The notes beneath the pieces were generated by a model, which did not search any database, had not been told where the DNA came from, and saw only the letters and a program-made list of their open reading frames with translations. 64,000 bases of DNA, taken from contig NZ_VSKK01000001.1 in the NCBI RefSeq assembly GCF_008086205.1, positions 248,001 to 312,000 on the forward strand, read 5' to 3'. Made by a program: the position numbers and the translations under genes. Positions 27,678-36,661 of this stretch are shown here, piece by piece (position 1 is the first letter of the stretch; every line of letters starts with the position of its first letter). The DNA comes from Bizionia myxarmorum. GTDB lineage: Bacteria; Bacteroidota; Bacteroidia; Flavobacteriales; Flavobacteriaceae.

Positions 27678-29219
27678 ATGAGGAATATAGACAACCAAAA
27701 TATAGAAATTCATCCAGAGCTAAAGAAATTACAGTACAAATTTTTAAATTCAGTAAAACAGATAGATCACGTAAAACGTATTCAACTCAACAAAGAATTA
27801 GCAATAGCGCATCGTATTATTGCTGCTGAAAACGAAGAAAGTGGCAAACTTGCTGCTCAATTAATAATTGCCGATTTAGAGATTACATTTTTAAATCAAG
27901 AAAAAGCAGAGCGTGCAGCAGAGTTGGTTATAGCAAATATTGAACTAATCTATCAAAATGAAGAAAAAGCTAAACATGCAGCCGAATTAATCATTATAAA
28001 TAAAGAGCTGCTTTTTCAAATAGAAGAAAAAGAAAAAATAGAAATTCAATTAACTTTAGCAAAGGAAAAGGCAGAAGAAACAGACCGCTTAAAATCAGCA
28101 TTTCTAGCCAATATGAGTCATGAAATTCGCACACCGATGAACGGTATTTTAGGTTTTGCTGATTTACTAAAAGAGCCCAAATTGACGGGTAAAATGCAAC
28201 AGGATTATATTGATATTATTAAAAAAAGTGGCGTGAGAATGCTTAAAATCATTAATAATATTGTCAATATTTCAAAGATAGAATCTGGAAAGATGGAAGC
28301 TAATATTCAAGAAATTGATATTAATGAAAAAATAGATTTTATGCATCATTTCTTCAAGCCAGAAATTGATAAAAAAGGGCTAAAATTCTTAATTGAAAAT
28401 ACAGTTTCAGAAAACGATTCCATCATAAAATCGGACAGTGAAAAGATATTTTCTATTTTAACCAATCTCATTAAAAATGCCATTAAACATACGGAAATAG
28501 GCAGCATAGAATTGGGATGTTCTATGCAAATCAAAAATGAGCATTCGGTTTTAGAATTTTATGTAAAGGATACGGGAAATGGCATTCCAAAACACAGACA
28601 GAAAGCCATTTTTGAACGCTTTATTCAAGCTGATATTTCAGATGAAAGATCATTTCAAGGATCTGGTTTGGGACTTTCTATTTCTAAAGCGTATGTTGAA
28701 ATGCTTGGTGGCAAAATACGGCTAGAAAGTGAAGAAGGTAAGGGTTCTATATTTTATTTCACCTTACCCTGCCAAACAAAACAACCAGAAAAATCGGTTT
28801 ATAAAAATGACAACATTGTTGGGAAAGATGATAAAAAAACTCATTCTAAACCTTTAGCACTAAAAATACTCATTGCAGAAGATGATGAAATATCCAAACT
28901 GCTCATTTCCTCATTAGTAAAAGATTATAGCTCTGTACTATTTCATGCAAAAACGGGTTTAGAAGCTGTTGAAATTTTAAAAGAGAACGTTGACATAGAT
29001 TTAATTTTAATGGATATTCAAATGCCTGAAATGAATGGATATGAAGCAACCATTAAAATTCGAGAATTCAATAAAGAGGTGGTGATTATAGCGCAAACAG
29101 CTTCTGCATTATCTCATGAAAAAGGAAAAACTATGGATGCAGGTTGCAACGATTATATTTTAAAACCGATTAATAAAGACCGGTTAATTAACTTGATACA
29201 AACGTATTTTAGGAAGTAG
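27678..29219 (+). CDS. Hybrid sensor histidine kinase/response regulator, soluble
   Basis: The 513-residue protein has no transmembrane segment. Residues ~40-135 form a coiled coil of repeated heptads (variants of AAELVIANIELIYQNEEKAK, about four copies). Then come HisKA with the phospho-acceptor His in SHEIRTPMNG (about residue 148), the ATPase domain (DTGNGIP; GSGLGLSISKAYVEMLGG), and a receiver with acceptor Asp in LILMDIQMPEMNG (about residue 445). No PAS, GAF or other input domain is visible, so the signal may reach it through the coiled coil or a partner. No partner regulator lies next to it. Confidence 0.92.
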   Translation: MRNIDNQNIEIHPELKKLQYKFLNSVKQIDHVKRIQLNKELAIAHRIIAAENEESGKLAAQLIIADLEITFLNQEKAERAAELVIANIELIYQNEEKAKHAAELIIINKELLFQIEEKEKIEIQLTLAKEKAEETDRLKSAFLANMSHEIRTPMNGILGFADLLKEPKLTGKMQQDYIDIIKKSGVRMLKIINNIVNISKIESGKMEANIQEIDINEKIDFMHHFFKPEIDKKGLKFLIENTVSENDSIIKSDSEKIFSILTNLIKNAIKHTEIGSIELGCSMQIKNEHSVLEFYVKDTGNGIPKHRQKAIFERFIQADISDERSFQGSGLGLSISKAYVEMLGGKIRLESEEGKGSIFYFTLPCQTKQPEKSVYKNDNIVGKDDKKTHSKPLALKILIAEDDEISKLLISSLVKDYSSVLFHAKTGLEAVEILKENVDIDLILMDIQMPEMNGYEATIKIREFNKEVVIIAQTASALSHEKGKTMDAGCNDYILKPINKDRLINLIQTYFRK

Positions 29220-29275
29220 GTTTTTCATAATTTTTTCAAATTAATTTAAAAAAATAATTGTCTTTTAATTCATTA

Positions 29276-29291
29276 ATCGTAATATTGCAAT
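29276..29291. promoter_or_regulatory. Putative ArsR operator
   Basis: ATCGTAATATTGCAAT is a near-perfect palindrome (arms ATYGYAAT/ATTRCRAT) placed just upstream of a TACATTTG -7 element (29299-29306). Its position over the promoter fits repression by the ArsR protein encoded next. Confidence 0.55.
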
Positions 29292-29308
29292 AAACAAATA
29301 CATTTGAC

Positions 29309-29641
29309 ATGGGCTTGACTAAAACAGAAATGTTTACCGACCTTCAAAACGAAATTTCATTATTTGCTAAAGCTTTCGGGCACCCTGCTCGGGTAGCCAT
29401 TTTGCAGCATTTATTTGAAATTAATACTTGCGTTTGTGGCGATTTAGTGGAAGAAATTGGCTTGGCTCAATCCACCATTTCTCAACATTTAAAAGAGTTA
29501 AAGCAATTAGGACTTATAAAAGGTAATATTGAAGGCACGAGCGTTTGCTATTGTATTGATGTTGAAAATTGGTCTAAAATGAAAACCGTTATGAAGCCAT
29601 TTTTGAATTTAGATATTTCAGTGGAAGACCGTTGTTGCTAA
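29309..29641 (+). CDS. arsR: ArsR/SmtB family transcriptional repressor
   Basis: The winged-helix protein has 110 residues from the first ATG. The helix-turn-helix is LAQSTISQHLKELKQLGLIKG, and the metalloid site is the ArsR-type TCVCGDLVEEIG. The C-terminus ends DRCC, giving two more possible thiolate ligands. The first ATG lies only 2 nt after TACATTTG; if that is the -7 element, the real start is the ATG at 29330 (MFTDLQNE), which fits family lengths equally well. The arsM gene follows after 47 bp, so the pair is probably induced by arsenite. Confidence 0.88.
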   Translation: MGLTKTEMFTDLQNEISLFAKAFGHPARVAILQHLFEINTCVCGDLVEEIGLAQSTISQHLKELKQLGLIKGNIEGTSVCYCIDVENWSKMKTVMKPFLNLDISVEDRCC

Positions 29642-29688
29642 TAGAACTTTAAATCCAGAATTTTATAATCTGATAAAAACACACAACA

Positions 29689-30576
29689 ATGAAAAAAGAA
29701 CAAGAATTAAAAGATATAGTAAAAGAGCGTTACACACGTATAGCGGAACAAGATAAAGTTGATAATGCGGCCTCTTGCTGTGGCGCAACCACAACTTCAA
29801 ATAAAGTGTATCATATTATGATGGACGATTATTCAGAAACCAAAGGTTATATGGAAGATGCCGATTTAGGTTTGGGTTGTGGACTTCCAACGGCATTCGC
29901 CAACATAAAAAAAGGAGATACCGTAATAGATTTAGGCTCTGGCGCTGGAAATGATTGCTTTGTAGCTAGACACGAAACGGGTGCTGAAGGCAAAATAATT
30001 GGAATAGATTTTACCCCAATTATGATTGAAAAAGCACGGATTAATGCCGAAAAATTAGGTTACAATAATGTGGAATTTCGTGAAGGTGATATTGATGCTA
30101 TGCCTATAAACGATGCCGTTGCGGATGTAGTTGTTAGTAACTGCGTTTTAAATTTGGTGCCTAATAAACAAAAAGTGGTTCAGGAAATTTATAGAGTCTT
30201 AAAACCTGGTGGTCACTTTAGTATTTCAGATATTGTTTTGGTAGGTAATTTACCAGATGCCTTAAAGGAAGATGCCGAAATGTACGCCGGCTGCGTAGCA
30301 GGAGCTATTCAAAAATCGGAATATTTACAATTAATAAAAGATTCCGGATTTCAAAAAATAGTTATTCAAAAAGAAAAACCTATTGTTATTCCTAATGATA
30401 TACTTTCAAAATATCTTTCAGCAGTAGAAATAGAGAACTTTAATACCAGTGCAACCGGGATTTTTAGTATTACTGTTTACGCGGAAAAACAAGGAGAAAA
30501 ACCAGCAAAGCAACATGTGGAACTTTCAGAACTATCAAATTCTGATAGTTGTTCACCAACAAGTGGTTGCTGCTAA
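29689..30576 (+). CDS. arsM: Arsenite S-adenosylmethionine methyltransferase
   Basis: ArsM methylates As(III) with SAM to volatile or less retained species. The 295-residue protein has the SAM motif GDTVIDLGSGAGNDCFVARH, IIGIDFTPIMIEKA, and SNCVLNLVPNKQKVVQEIYR. Cysteines expected for arsenite binding are present: NAASCCGATT near the N-terminus, GCGLP, SNCVLN and the YAGCVAGA site. The C-terminal tail adds SDSCSPTSGCC, a cysteine cluster common in this family. It is cytosolic and sits in a two-gene unit with arsR. Confidence 0.93.
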   Translation: MKKEQELKDIVKERYTRIAEQDKVDNAASCCGATTTSNKVYHIMMDDYSETKGYMEDADLGLGCGLPTAFANIKKGDTVIDLGSGAGNDCFVARHETGAEGKIIGIDFTPIMIEKARINAEKLGYNNVEFREGDIDAMPINDAVADVVVSNCVLNLVPNKQKVVQEIYRVLKPGGHFSISDIVLVGNLPDALKEDAEMYAGCVAGAIQKSEYLQLIKDSGFQKIVIQKEKPIVIPNDILSKYLSAVEIENFNTSATGIFSITVYAEKQGEKPAKQHVELSELSNSDSCSPTSGCC

Positions 30577-30689
30577 TTTACTTTGTTGTAAATTATTTAA
30601 ATCATGAGGATTAAAGTGTGAAACAGGTATGTTTTCAGTTTACATAAAATACATCTGTATCACTTCTACAGTATATAGAATTATCAAAC

Positions 30690-30721
30690 AAAACGCAGGT
30701 TGTTATAGCTTGCGTTTTTTT
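30690..30721 (+). terminator. Intrinsic terminator behind arsM
   Basis: AACGCA and TGCGTT arms around a 13-nt loop are followed by a run of seven T. It lies about 115 nt past the arsM stop, with no gene between. Confidence 0.65.
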
Positions 30722-30741
30722 GTGCTTTATAATAGTAAACT

Positions 30742-30861
30742 ATGAAATTGCTTAAAAATCGCTATTTCACACCTATATATGAAAGAGCTGAAATGGAAGG
30801 AGTATTACAATTATATAAATCACTCATTTCACTCAATCTAGAAAAAAGTAAAAAGATATAA
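30742..30861 (+). CDS. Possible small protein of 39 residues
   Basis: A short frame begins MKLLKNRYFTPIYERAEMEG and ends SLEKSKKI-like (NLEKSKKI) at TAA. Its composition looks protein-like, with mixed charge and amphipathic character, but there is no family match and no clear promoter. It starts 20 nt after a terminator and ends 33 nt before the rplM promoter. It could be a gene remnant. Confidence 0.25.
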   Translation: MKLLKNRYFTPIYERAEMEGVLQLYKSLISLNLEKSKKI

Positions 30862-30893
30862 ACAAAGTTATCAAAAATAACTCAGCACACTGT

Positions 30894-30923
30894 TTGGTAA
30901 TCAAATATATAATCGTAAATTTG
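30894..30923 (+). promoter_or_regulatory. Promoter of the rplM-rpsI operon
   Basis: TTG (30894-30896), exactly 19 nt, then TAAATTTG (30916-30923): a full match to the Bacteroidota TTG-N19-TAnnTTTG consensus. The rplM start follows after 47 nt. Confidence 0.75.
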
Positions 30924-30970
30924 CAAACTCTTTTAAAGAGAGGAATGTTTAATTAGAAAATTTAATAAGT

Positions 30971-31426
30971 GTGGACACAATAAGCTACAAAACGATTTCA
31001 GCCAACAAAGCTACTGTTAATAAAGAGTGGGTTTTAGTTGACGCTGAAGGTCAAACATTGGGCCGTTTAGCTTCTAAAGTTGCAAAACTTTTAAGAGGAA
31101 AACATAAGCCTAACTTCACACCTCATGTTGATTGTGGTGATAACGTAATTGTTATCAATTCAGAAAAAATCAACTTGTCAGGTAACAAATGGTCGGATAA
31201 AACATACATCCGTCACACAGGTTATCCAGGTGGACAAAGAAGTTTAACTGCTATTGAATTGTTTGGAAAAGATCCAGCAAGATTGATAGAAAAATCAGTA
31301 AAAGGAATGTTACCTAAAAACAAATTAGGTGCCAATTTATTCCGTAACCTTAACGCTGTTGTTGGTTCAGAGCACACTCATGCTGCTCAAAAGCCAAAAA
31401 CAATTAATTTAAACGAATTCAATTAA
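30971..31426 (+). CDS. rplM: 50S ribosomal protein L13
   Basis: L13 is an early-assembly protein of the large subunit. The 151-residue sequence has the family core [38 protein letters not shown] and [12 protein letters not shown]-like ([12 protein letters not shown]). The start is GTG: the reading [15 protein letters not shown] matches flavobacterial L13 from its first residue and no ATG is suitable. The stop overlaps the rpsI start by one base, so the two are translationally coupled. Confidence 0.96.
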   Translation: MDTISYKTISANKATVNKEWVLVDAEGQTLGRLASKVAKLLRGKHKPNFTPHVDCGDNVIVINSEKINLSGNKWSDKTYIRHTGYPGGQRSLTAIELFGKDPARLIEKSVKGMLPKNKLGANLFRNLNAVVGSEHTHAAQKPKTINLNEFN

Positions 31427-31812
31427 TGGAAGTAATTCACAAAATCGGCCGTAGAAAGACGGCTGTTGCTCGTGTATATCTTGGTCAGGGAACTGGCAAG
31501 ATTACAATTAATAAAAAAGACATAGCGGTTTATTTCCCTACTGCCACTTTGCAGTACAAGGTAAACCAACCTTTAGTTATGACTAACAATGATGGCAACT
31601 TTGATATTACAGTAAATGTATATGGAGGTGGCGTAACAGGTCAAGCTGAAGCAATCCGTTTAGGAATTTCTCGTATTATGTGCGAAATTGATCCTGAAAA
31701 CAGATTAACATTAAAACCAGAAGGTTTATTAACTAGAGATCCTAGAATGGTGGAGCGTAAGAAATTCGGACAGAAGAAAGCGCGTAAGAAATTCCAATTC
31801 TCGAAACGTTAA
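31426..31812 (+). CDS. rpsI: 30S ribosomal protein S9
   Basis: S9 binds 16S rRNA near the P site, where its basic tail touches the tRNA. The 128-residue protein has [20 protein letters not shown] at the start, [14 protein letters not shown] in the core, and the typical lysine/arginine-rich tail ending KFQFSKR. It directly follows rplM in the conserved bacterial order. Confidence 0.97.
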   Translation: MEVIHKIGRRKTAVARVYLGQGTGKITINKKDIAVYFPTATLQYKVNQPLVMTNNDGNFDITVNVYGGGVTGQAEAIRLGISRIMCEIDPENRLTLKPEGLLTRDPRMVERKKFGQKKARKKFQFSKR

Positions 31813-31994
31813 TAGTATCCCGAATTGCATCCTGAAAATGGCATGTTAATTCAAAAATAAAAAATTAACTCAGTTAGTGTTGTCCATGACTTATAAGTCA
31901 GGATTTAGTTTAGCATCTAAATGGTTCAGGCGATTTTTTCAATAAAAAGACCACTAAATCATTGCTAATTCAACAGAACGTAAACTATTACAAA

Positions 31995-32810
31995 ATGGCA
32001 GTAGAAGTAAAAGAATTACTTGAAGCAGGTGTACACTTTGGTCACCTAACACGTAAGTGGGATCCAAACATGGCCCCTTATGTATATATGGAGCGTAATG
32101 GCATCCATATTATCAACCTTTACAAAACAGCAGCTAAAATAGAAGAAGCAGGCGAAGCGTTAAGCAAAATCGCAGCATCTGGTCGTAAGATCTTATTTGT
32201 AGCTACTAAAAAACAAGCTAAAGATATTGTTGCTGAAAAAGCAGCTTCCATCAACATGCCTTATATTACAGAAAGATGGCCTGGTGGAATGCTAACTAAC
32301 TTTATTACTATTAGAAAAGCCGTTAAAAAAATGGCTACTATTGATAGAATGAAGAAAGATGGTACCTTCAATTCATTATCTAAAAAAGAACGTTTACAAG
32401 TAGATCGTCAACGTGCTAAATTAGAAAAGAACTTAGGTTCTATTACAGATATGACACGCTTACCAGCAGCCTTATTTATAGTAGATATCAAACGTGAACA
32501 CATTGCAATTGCAGAAGCTCAAAAATTAAACATTCCTATTTTCGCTATGGTAGATACCAACTCTGACCCACGTCAAGTTGATTATGTTATCCCAGCAAAT
32601 GACGATGCTTCTAAATCAATTGACAAAGTATTATCTCACGTTACAGCCGCTATCTCTGGTGGTTTAGCTGAACGCAAAGCAGAAAAAGATGTTCCAAAAA
32701 CTGACGAAGATGCTCCAAAGACAGAAAAAGACACTCCAAAAGTAGACAAAGATGCGCCAAAAGCGACAAAAGAGGCTAAAAAGGAAGTTGTAAAAGACGA
32801 AGAGGAATAA
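31995..32810 (+). CDS. rpsB: 30S ribosomal protein S2
   Basis: The frame is open further upstream, but the ATG giving MAVEVKELLEAGVHFGHLTR is the family start. Core motifs include KWDPNMAPYVYMERNGIHII, ERWPGGMLTNF and DTNSDPRQVDYVIPANDDA. The 271-residue protein carries a C-terminal tail of about 40 residues built from repeats of the pattern D-x-PK (DVPKTDEDAPKTEKDTPK and onward), highly charged and probably disordered. A 182-bp gap with no terminator separates it from rpsI; an own promoter there is not obvious. A terminator follows it. Confidence 0.96.
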   Translation: MAVEVKELLEAGVHFGHLTRKWDPNMAPYVYMERNGIHIINLYKTAAKIEEAGEALSKIAASGRKILFVATKKQAKDIVAEKAASINMPYITERWPGGMLTNFITIRKAVKKMATIDRMKKDGTFNSLSKKERLQVDRQRAKLEKNLGSITDMTRLPAALFIVDIKREHIAIAEAQKLNIPIFAMVDTNSDPRQVDYVIPANDDASKSIDKVLSHVTAAISGGLAERKAEKDVPKTDEDAPKTEKDTPKVDKDAPKATKEAKKEVVKDEEE

Positions 32811-32834
32811 AACTTAATTATAACAATACTTAAT

Positions 32835-32884
32835 AAGTCGTTTAATACCGTTTCCTTTTTGAAAACACGTTAAACGACTTTTTT
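32835..32884 (+). terminator. Intrinsic terminator between rpsB and tsf
   Basis: Arms AAGTCGTTTAA (32835-32845) and TTAAACGACTT (32870-32880) are perfect 11-bp complements followed by TTTT. It lies within the usual rpsB-tsf operon, so either it is leaky or tsf has its own promoter. Confidence 0.7.
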
Positions 32885-32908
32885 AAATTTAAAATACATT
32901 TTCAAGCT

Positions 32909-33874
32909 ATGGTAAAAGTAACAGCCGCAGAAGTAAATAAATTAAGACAAGCCACAGGTGCAGGTATGATGGACTGCAAAAAAGCTTTAGTAGAAGCTGA
33001 AGGCGATTTTGATAAAGCAATTGACGTATTACGTAAAAAAGGTCAGAAAGTAGCAGAAAAAAGAGCCGATAGAGATTCTTCTGAAGGTGCTGCTGTAGCC
33101 AAAATTAACGACGATAACACAGTTGGTGTTGCTATCGTTTTAGGTTGCGAAACTGATTTCGTAGGTAAAAATGAAACTTTTTTAGCTTTGGCTAATGAGT
33201 TAGCTGATGTAGCGCTTAACTGCAATACAAAAGAAGAATTTTTAGCTGCCGATTTTAAAGGTATGACCGTTGCGGAAAAACTAATTGAGCAAACAGGTGT
33301 TGTTGGTGAAAAATTAGAAATCACTGCTTTTGAAAAATTAGAAGCACCTTTTGTTGGACAATATGTTCACATCAACAAAATTGCTGCTTTAGTAGGTTTA
33401 TCTGAAAACGTTAAAAATTCAGATACTTTAGCTAAAGATCTTTCTATGCAAGTAGCGTCTATGGGAGCAACTTCATTATCTTATAAGAATTTCGATTCGG
33501 CTTATGTTGCAAATGAAACAGAAGCACGTATTGCTGTTATTGAAAAAGATAATATTGAATTAGGTCGTTTAGGTAAAACACAAAAAAATGTACCTCAATA
33601 TATTTCTATGGCGCAATTAACGCCAGAAGTTTTAGCACAAGCTGAAGAAGATGCGAAAGCTGAATTAAAAGCGGAAGGTAAGCCAGAACAAATTTGGGAT
33701 AAAATTCTTCCAGGTAAAATGGAGCGTTTTATTTCAGATAATACAACTTTAGACCAAGAACAGTGTTTATTGGATCAACGTTTTATTAAAGATGAAAAAC
33801 AATCAGTAGCACAATATGTTGAGTCTTTTGACAATGTTAGTATTACAGATTTTAAACGTGTAGCTTTAGGTTAA
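32909..33874 (+). CDS. tsf: Elongation factor Ts
   Basis: EF-Ts recycles EF-Tu by exchanging GDP for GTP. The 321-residue protein has the N-terminal UBA-like region (VNKLRQATGAGMMDCKKALVEAEGD), the core motif VLGCETDFVGKNETF, and the C-terminal QRFIKDEKQSVAQYV. The order rpsB-tsf is conserved, but a hairpin with a T run stands between them here. A strong terminator follows. Confidence 0.97.
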   Translation: MVKVTAAEVNKLRQATGAGMMDCKKALVEAEGDFDKAIDVLRKKGQKVAEKRADRDSSEGAAVAKINDDNTVGVAIVLGCETDFVGKNETFLALANELADVALNCNTKEEFLAADFKGMTVAEKLIEQTGVVGEKLEITAFEKLEAPFVGQYVHINKIAALVGLSENVKNSDTLAKDLSMQVASMGATSLSYKNFDSAYVANETEARIAVIEKDNIELGRLGKTQKNVPQYISMAQLTPEVLAQAEEDAKAELKAEGKPEQIWDKILPGKMERFISDNTTLDQEQCLLDQRFIKDEKQSVAQYVESFDNVSITDFKRVALG

Positions 33875-33896
33875 TCTTCAGTTACCAGAATATAAC

Positions 33897-33928
33897 AAAG
33901 CCTCTCATTAATTTGAGAGGCTTTTTTT
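33897..33928 (+). terminator. Terminator behind tsf with TTAATT loop
   Basis: AAGCCTCTCA and TGAGAGGCTT pair around the six-base loop TTAATT, followed by a run of T. The same loop is used at four further terminators in this window with different stems. Confidence 0.85.
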
Positions 33929-34347
33929 ATGCTCTTTTTTGGTAAAAACTAATAGTACCAAAAACCCAAAGTGCTGAAACTGGACCATTTTACGGGAAAA
34001 CCGTAACGGTTTTTTGAATTTTCGATGAACGGCACAAATTTCATAAAAAAAGTTTGTTCGGAACGTTTTTTTTTTTTATAAATTCCACTTGTTAAAAATA
34101 ATTTGATAAAGTTTTAGAAGTCTGAATCGGTTATTTTAAACAAGATATATCACTAAAACTGGCGTCAGTTTTTTATAAATTTCGGATGCGAAATACCATA
34201 GCAAAACTTCTAAAATAAAACTTCTACAAAACTTCTAAAGGTAAAACTTCTAGGTTTTGGTAAAAAATGATTTGTATTTATACAATACCAAGATCATTTT
34301 GTGCCAAGACAAAATCAATTTTACTAATTTAAAATAATTTTGTACGA
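33929..34347. other. Intergenic region with repeated AAAACTTCTA
   Basis: No gene is seen. Four direct copies of AAAACTTCTA lie at 34203-34253, 11-15 nt apart, and an inverted copy (GTTTTAGAAGT) near 34110. A TAATTTTG element (34335-34342) directly before the next ATG resembles a -7 site but is too close to the start to be convincing. Confidence 0.4.
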
Positions 34348-35982
34348 ATGAAAAAATACAAACTAAAAGTTCATTTAAAATGCTTTATATTATTATTTGG
34401 CATTTCATTATTTCTAGTTAATTGTCAGAAAGATGATTTTAGCAATCAAGAAAACAAAGACGCTTTAACAGAGTCTAATTTTAAAATAACCACTTTACGA
34501 ACGGATAAAATTTTAAAAAAGAGGAGTTTACTTACCAAACTAGATAAAATTAAAACAAAACTAAAAGTCTCAACCAAAACAACATCTATTAATGGCCGTG
34601 AGGTTTATAGCGAGGAAAATGGATTTACCATCAATACGGACTACTGTAAAGAAGTTTTTGATGGCACAACTTACACCTATACATTTCCTATTTACAGAGA
34701 TGAAGATAATGACCTTTTAGAAAACCTTTGGTTAATTGAGGAAGCAGATAGTACCTATACGGCCTATTTAGTACAATACGAATTCACCACTGAAGATATT
34801 ACAGCCCTTAATTTCAGACAGCAAATAAACGTTGAAAATAAGATAACGTATATTGAACTAAATGCCGACGAATTAATGGGTGATATATTTGGTAAATACT
34901 ATTATAATGGCAGTTGTTATGAAGACAATTGGGTATATCAGCCTGGAAGTATTTGTACGGCAAATGGAAATCATACTTATTCTGATGGCGCTTACAGCTC
35001 ATCTAACCCCAATGGCTGTCGCGGTTGGGGAACAAGTGATATGGCCACAAATGGCGGCTACGTCCTTTCCACGACTTTAGTTCCGTGTGATGGTGGAGGT
35101 GGTAATCCGAGTGATCCAAGTAATGGCGGAAATCCTCCAGATTATAACCCAACAAACCCAAATGGTAATCCCAATCATGGAGGTGGTAATCCATTTGGTT
35201 CAACAACGCCTGTTACTTGTAAAAAATGTCCTGAATTAGAGCCTCCGATTGATAATGATGGTGGAGATAATAATAATCCCGACGAAAAAAATTGTGAGGA
35301 ACTTAATAAGTTTAGCACAAATTCCTACGCCCAAGATGAGTTTAATAATTTAGAAATGGAGATAGATGCAGAAATAGAAAAAGGCTATGCTATTACTGCA
35401 GTTCCTTTTTTTCCTTATTTTGGGCCACAACCAGTAAACTCTAATGGTAATTGTAAAGAAATTAATATGCCTTTTAGTTCTGTTGTCTATGCTTTTATGC
35501 ATACTCATCCTACAGGTTGTGATAATGGTACGCACCCCATGTTCGGTCCAGGAGATTTAAATTCACTATTTAATTATTCGCAAAACTTCAATCCAGATTT
35601 TGATTATCCACATGATGAGTCTCTATTTGCAATATACATGACCGTAGCAAATAATCATTATGCCATTAAAATTAATGATCCTGTTAAATTGCAAACTATT
35701 GGTGCTATTTTTGGGAATGATATTGATAAAGTGAAGTTCGAAAAGGAACTTCAAAGTGCATTTAATGGTGCGAGTAATAATACAACACCTAATCAAGATG
35801 AGCTAACCACGACATTCCTAAATTTTTTAAAAGATAAGGATTTAGGTGTTTCTTTGTACAAAACATCACATAACAATCTAAATTTTGATCCAAACACACC
35901 ACCAAATGAACGCGATGCCCAATGGCAAAAACTGGTTTTAGATAATTCAGGAACAGATTATATAACGGAAGATTGTAACTAA
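34348..35982 (+). CDS. Lipoprotein with a C-terminal JAMM/MPN-like metalloprotease motif
   Basis: The 544-residue protein starts with a lipoprotein signal (LFGISLFLVNCQKDD). Residues ~50-230 are of unknown fold, ~245-290 are a Gly/Asn/Pro-rich linker (NPSDPSNGGNPPDYNPTNPN and on), and the C-terminal third contains FMHTHPTGCDNG followed by MFGPGDLNSL. The H-x-H-P then (S/P)-x-x-D pattern is that of JAB/JAMM zinc isopeptidases; a glutamate upstream (CKEINMPF) could be the third catalytic residue. It is exported, which is unusual for JAMM enzymes. Three paralogous small exported proteins follow, the first only 10 bp downstream. Activity is inferred from the motif alone. Confidence 0.6.
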   Translation: MKKYKLKVHLKCFILLFGISLFLVNCQKDDFSNQENKDALTESNFKITTLRTDKILKKRSLLTKLDKIKTKLKVSTKTTSINGREVYSEENGFTINTDYCKEVFDGTTYTYTFPIYRDEDNDLLENLWLIEEADSTYTAYLVQYEFTTEDITALNFRQQINVENKITYIELNADELMGDIFGKYYYNGSCYEDNWVYQPGSICTANGNHTYSDGAYSSSNPNGCRGWGTSDMATNGGYVLSTTLVPCDGGGGNPSDPSNGGNPPDYNPTNPNGNPNHGGGNPFGSTTPVTCKKCPELEPPIDNDGGDNNNPDEKNCEELNKFSTNSYAQDEFNNLEMEIDAEIEKGYAITAVPFFPYFGPQPVNSNGNCKEINMPFSSVVYAFMHTHPTGCDNGTHPMFGPGDLNSLFNYSQNFNPDFDYPHDESLFAIYMTVANNHYAIKINDPVKLQTIGAIFGNDIDKVKFEKELQSAFNGASNNTTPNQDELTTTFLNFLKDKDLGVSLYKTSHNNLNFDPNTPPNERDAQWQKLVLDNSGTDYITEDCN

Positions 35983-35992
35983 AAAAAAAACG

Positions 35993-36616
35993 ATGAAACA
36001 TATAACTATTATTTTATTATTATCAATGAGCATACTTTCTTGTCATGCTCAATTGGCTCTTACAGAAATGTATAGTAACACTATTAATGGTGAATATTAT
36101 AAAGATTTAAATAATGATTTAGGTACTCTTACTGGAACATGGTCATTTAATGAAGGAGATGAAATTTTTATCATAAAATTTAATTTGAAAGAACACTTTT
36201 TAATGACATCATCAGTTTATGATACATATTATTATGAAGATATTCTTTTTGGTGAATATCAATACATTAATGAAAATGGTTTTCAAATTATTAACACTTT
36301 AGCACAAATAGATTTAAATTCTGAAAACCCTTATGAACATTCCATGTATGGCAATTATATAATGGAAGCCACACATATACCCGTTTGTAGTGATTGTTTG
36401 CCAGACGAACGCCGTGTGGAAGTATATATTGAAGATCCAGAACGTTCTTACTTTGATTATAACATGATAATCAGGCATGTTCCCGCACAACAATCTGGAA
36501 CACCAGAGCATATTATCCTAACTATAAAACGAACAGACATGGCAATTGTACCACAAGGGCAACCTGAAGGTGCTAGATTACCCACGTACCGAGAATTAAT
36601 CTTATATAAGCAATAA
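35993..36616 (+). CDS. Small exported protein, DUF6705-like, paralogue 1
   Basis: The 207-residue protein has a signal with a possible lipobox (SILSCHAQ). It shares with the next two genes the pattern NGEYYKDLNNDLGTLTGTW, a GEYQY(x)NENG segment, the pair CSDCLPDERRVEV and a tail ending LILYKQ. I read this as the DUF6705 family, of unknown function. It starts 10 bp after the JAMM lipoprotein, so the two are likely co-transcribed. A role linked to that protein, such as inhibitor or partner, is only a guess. Confidence 0.7.
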   Translation: MKHITIILLLSMSILSCHAQLALTEMYSNTINGEYYKDLNNDLGTLTGTWSFNEGDEIFIIKFNLKEHFLMTSSVYDTYYYEDILFGEYQYINENGFQIINTLAQIDLNSENPYEHSMYGNYIMEATHIPVCSDCLPDERRVEVYIEDPERSYFDYNMIIRHVPAQQSGTPEHIILTIKRTDMAIVPQGQPEGARLPTYRELILYKQ

Positions 36617-36625
36617 AAACAAATT

Positions 36626-36654
36626 ACGCCAAGGCTAATTATTAGCCGTGGCGT
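36626..36654. terminator. Strong hairpin between paralogues 1 and 2
   Basis: ACGCCAAGGCTAAT and ATTAGCCGTGGCGT form a 14-bp stem with one mismatch and a single-base loop position. There is no T run, so it may stabilise the upstream mRNA or attenuate rather than end transcription. It is only 7 nt before the next start. Confidence 0.45.
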
Positions 36655-36661
36655 TATAGCT

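Noticed and set aside
33990-34012. GTAAC within ACCGTAACGG as another sigma box
   Set aside because: No TATAAGG at 19-20 nt downstream; the bases are part of a local palindrome.
34203-34253. Possible CRISPR-like repeat array (AAAACTTCTA)
   Set aside because: Units are only 10 nt, spacers are 1-5 nt and irregular, and there are no cas genes.
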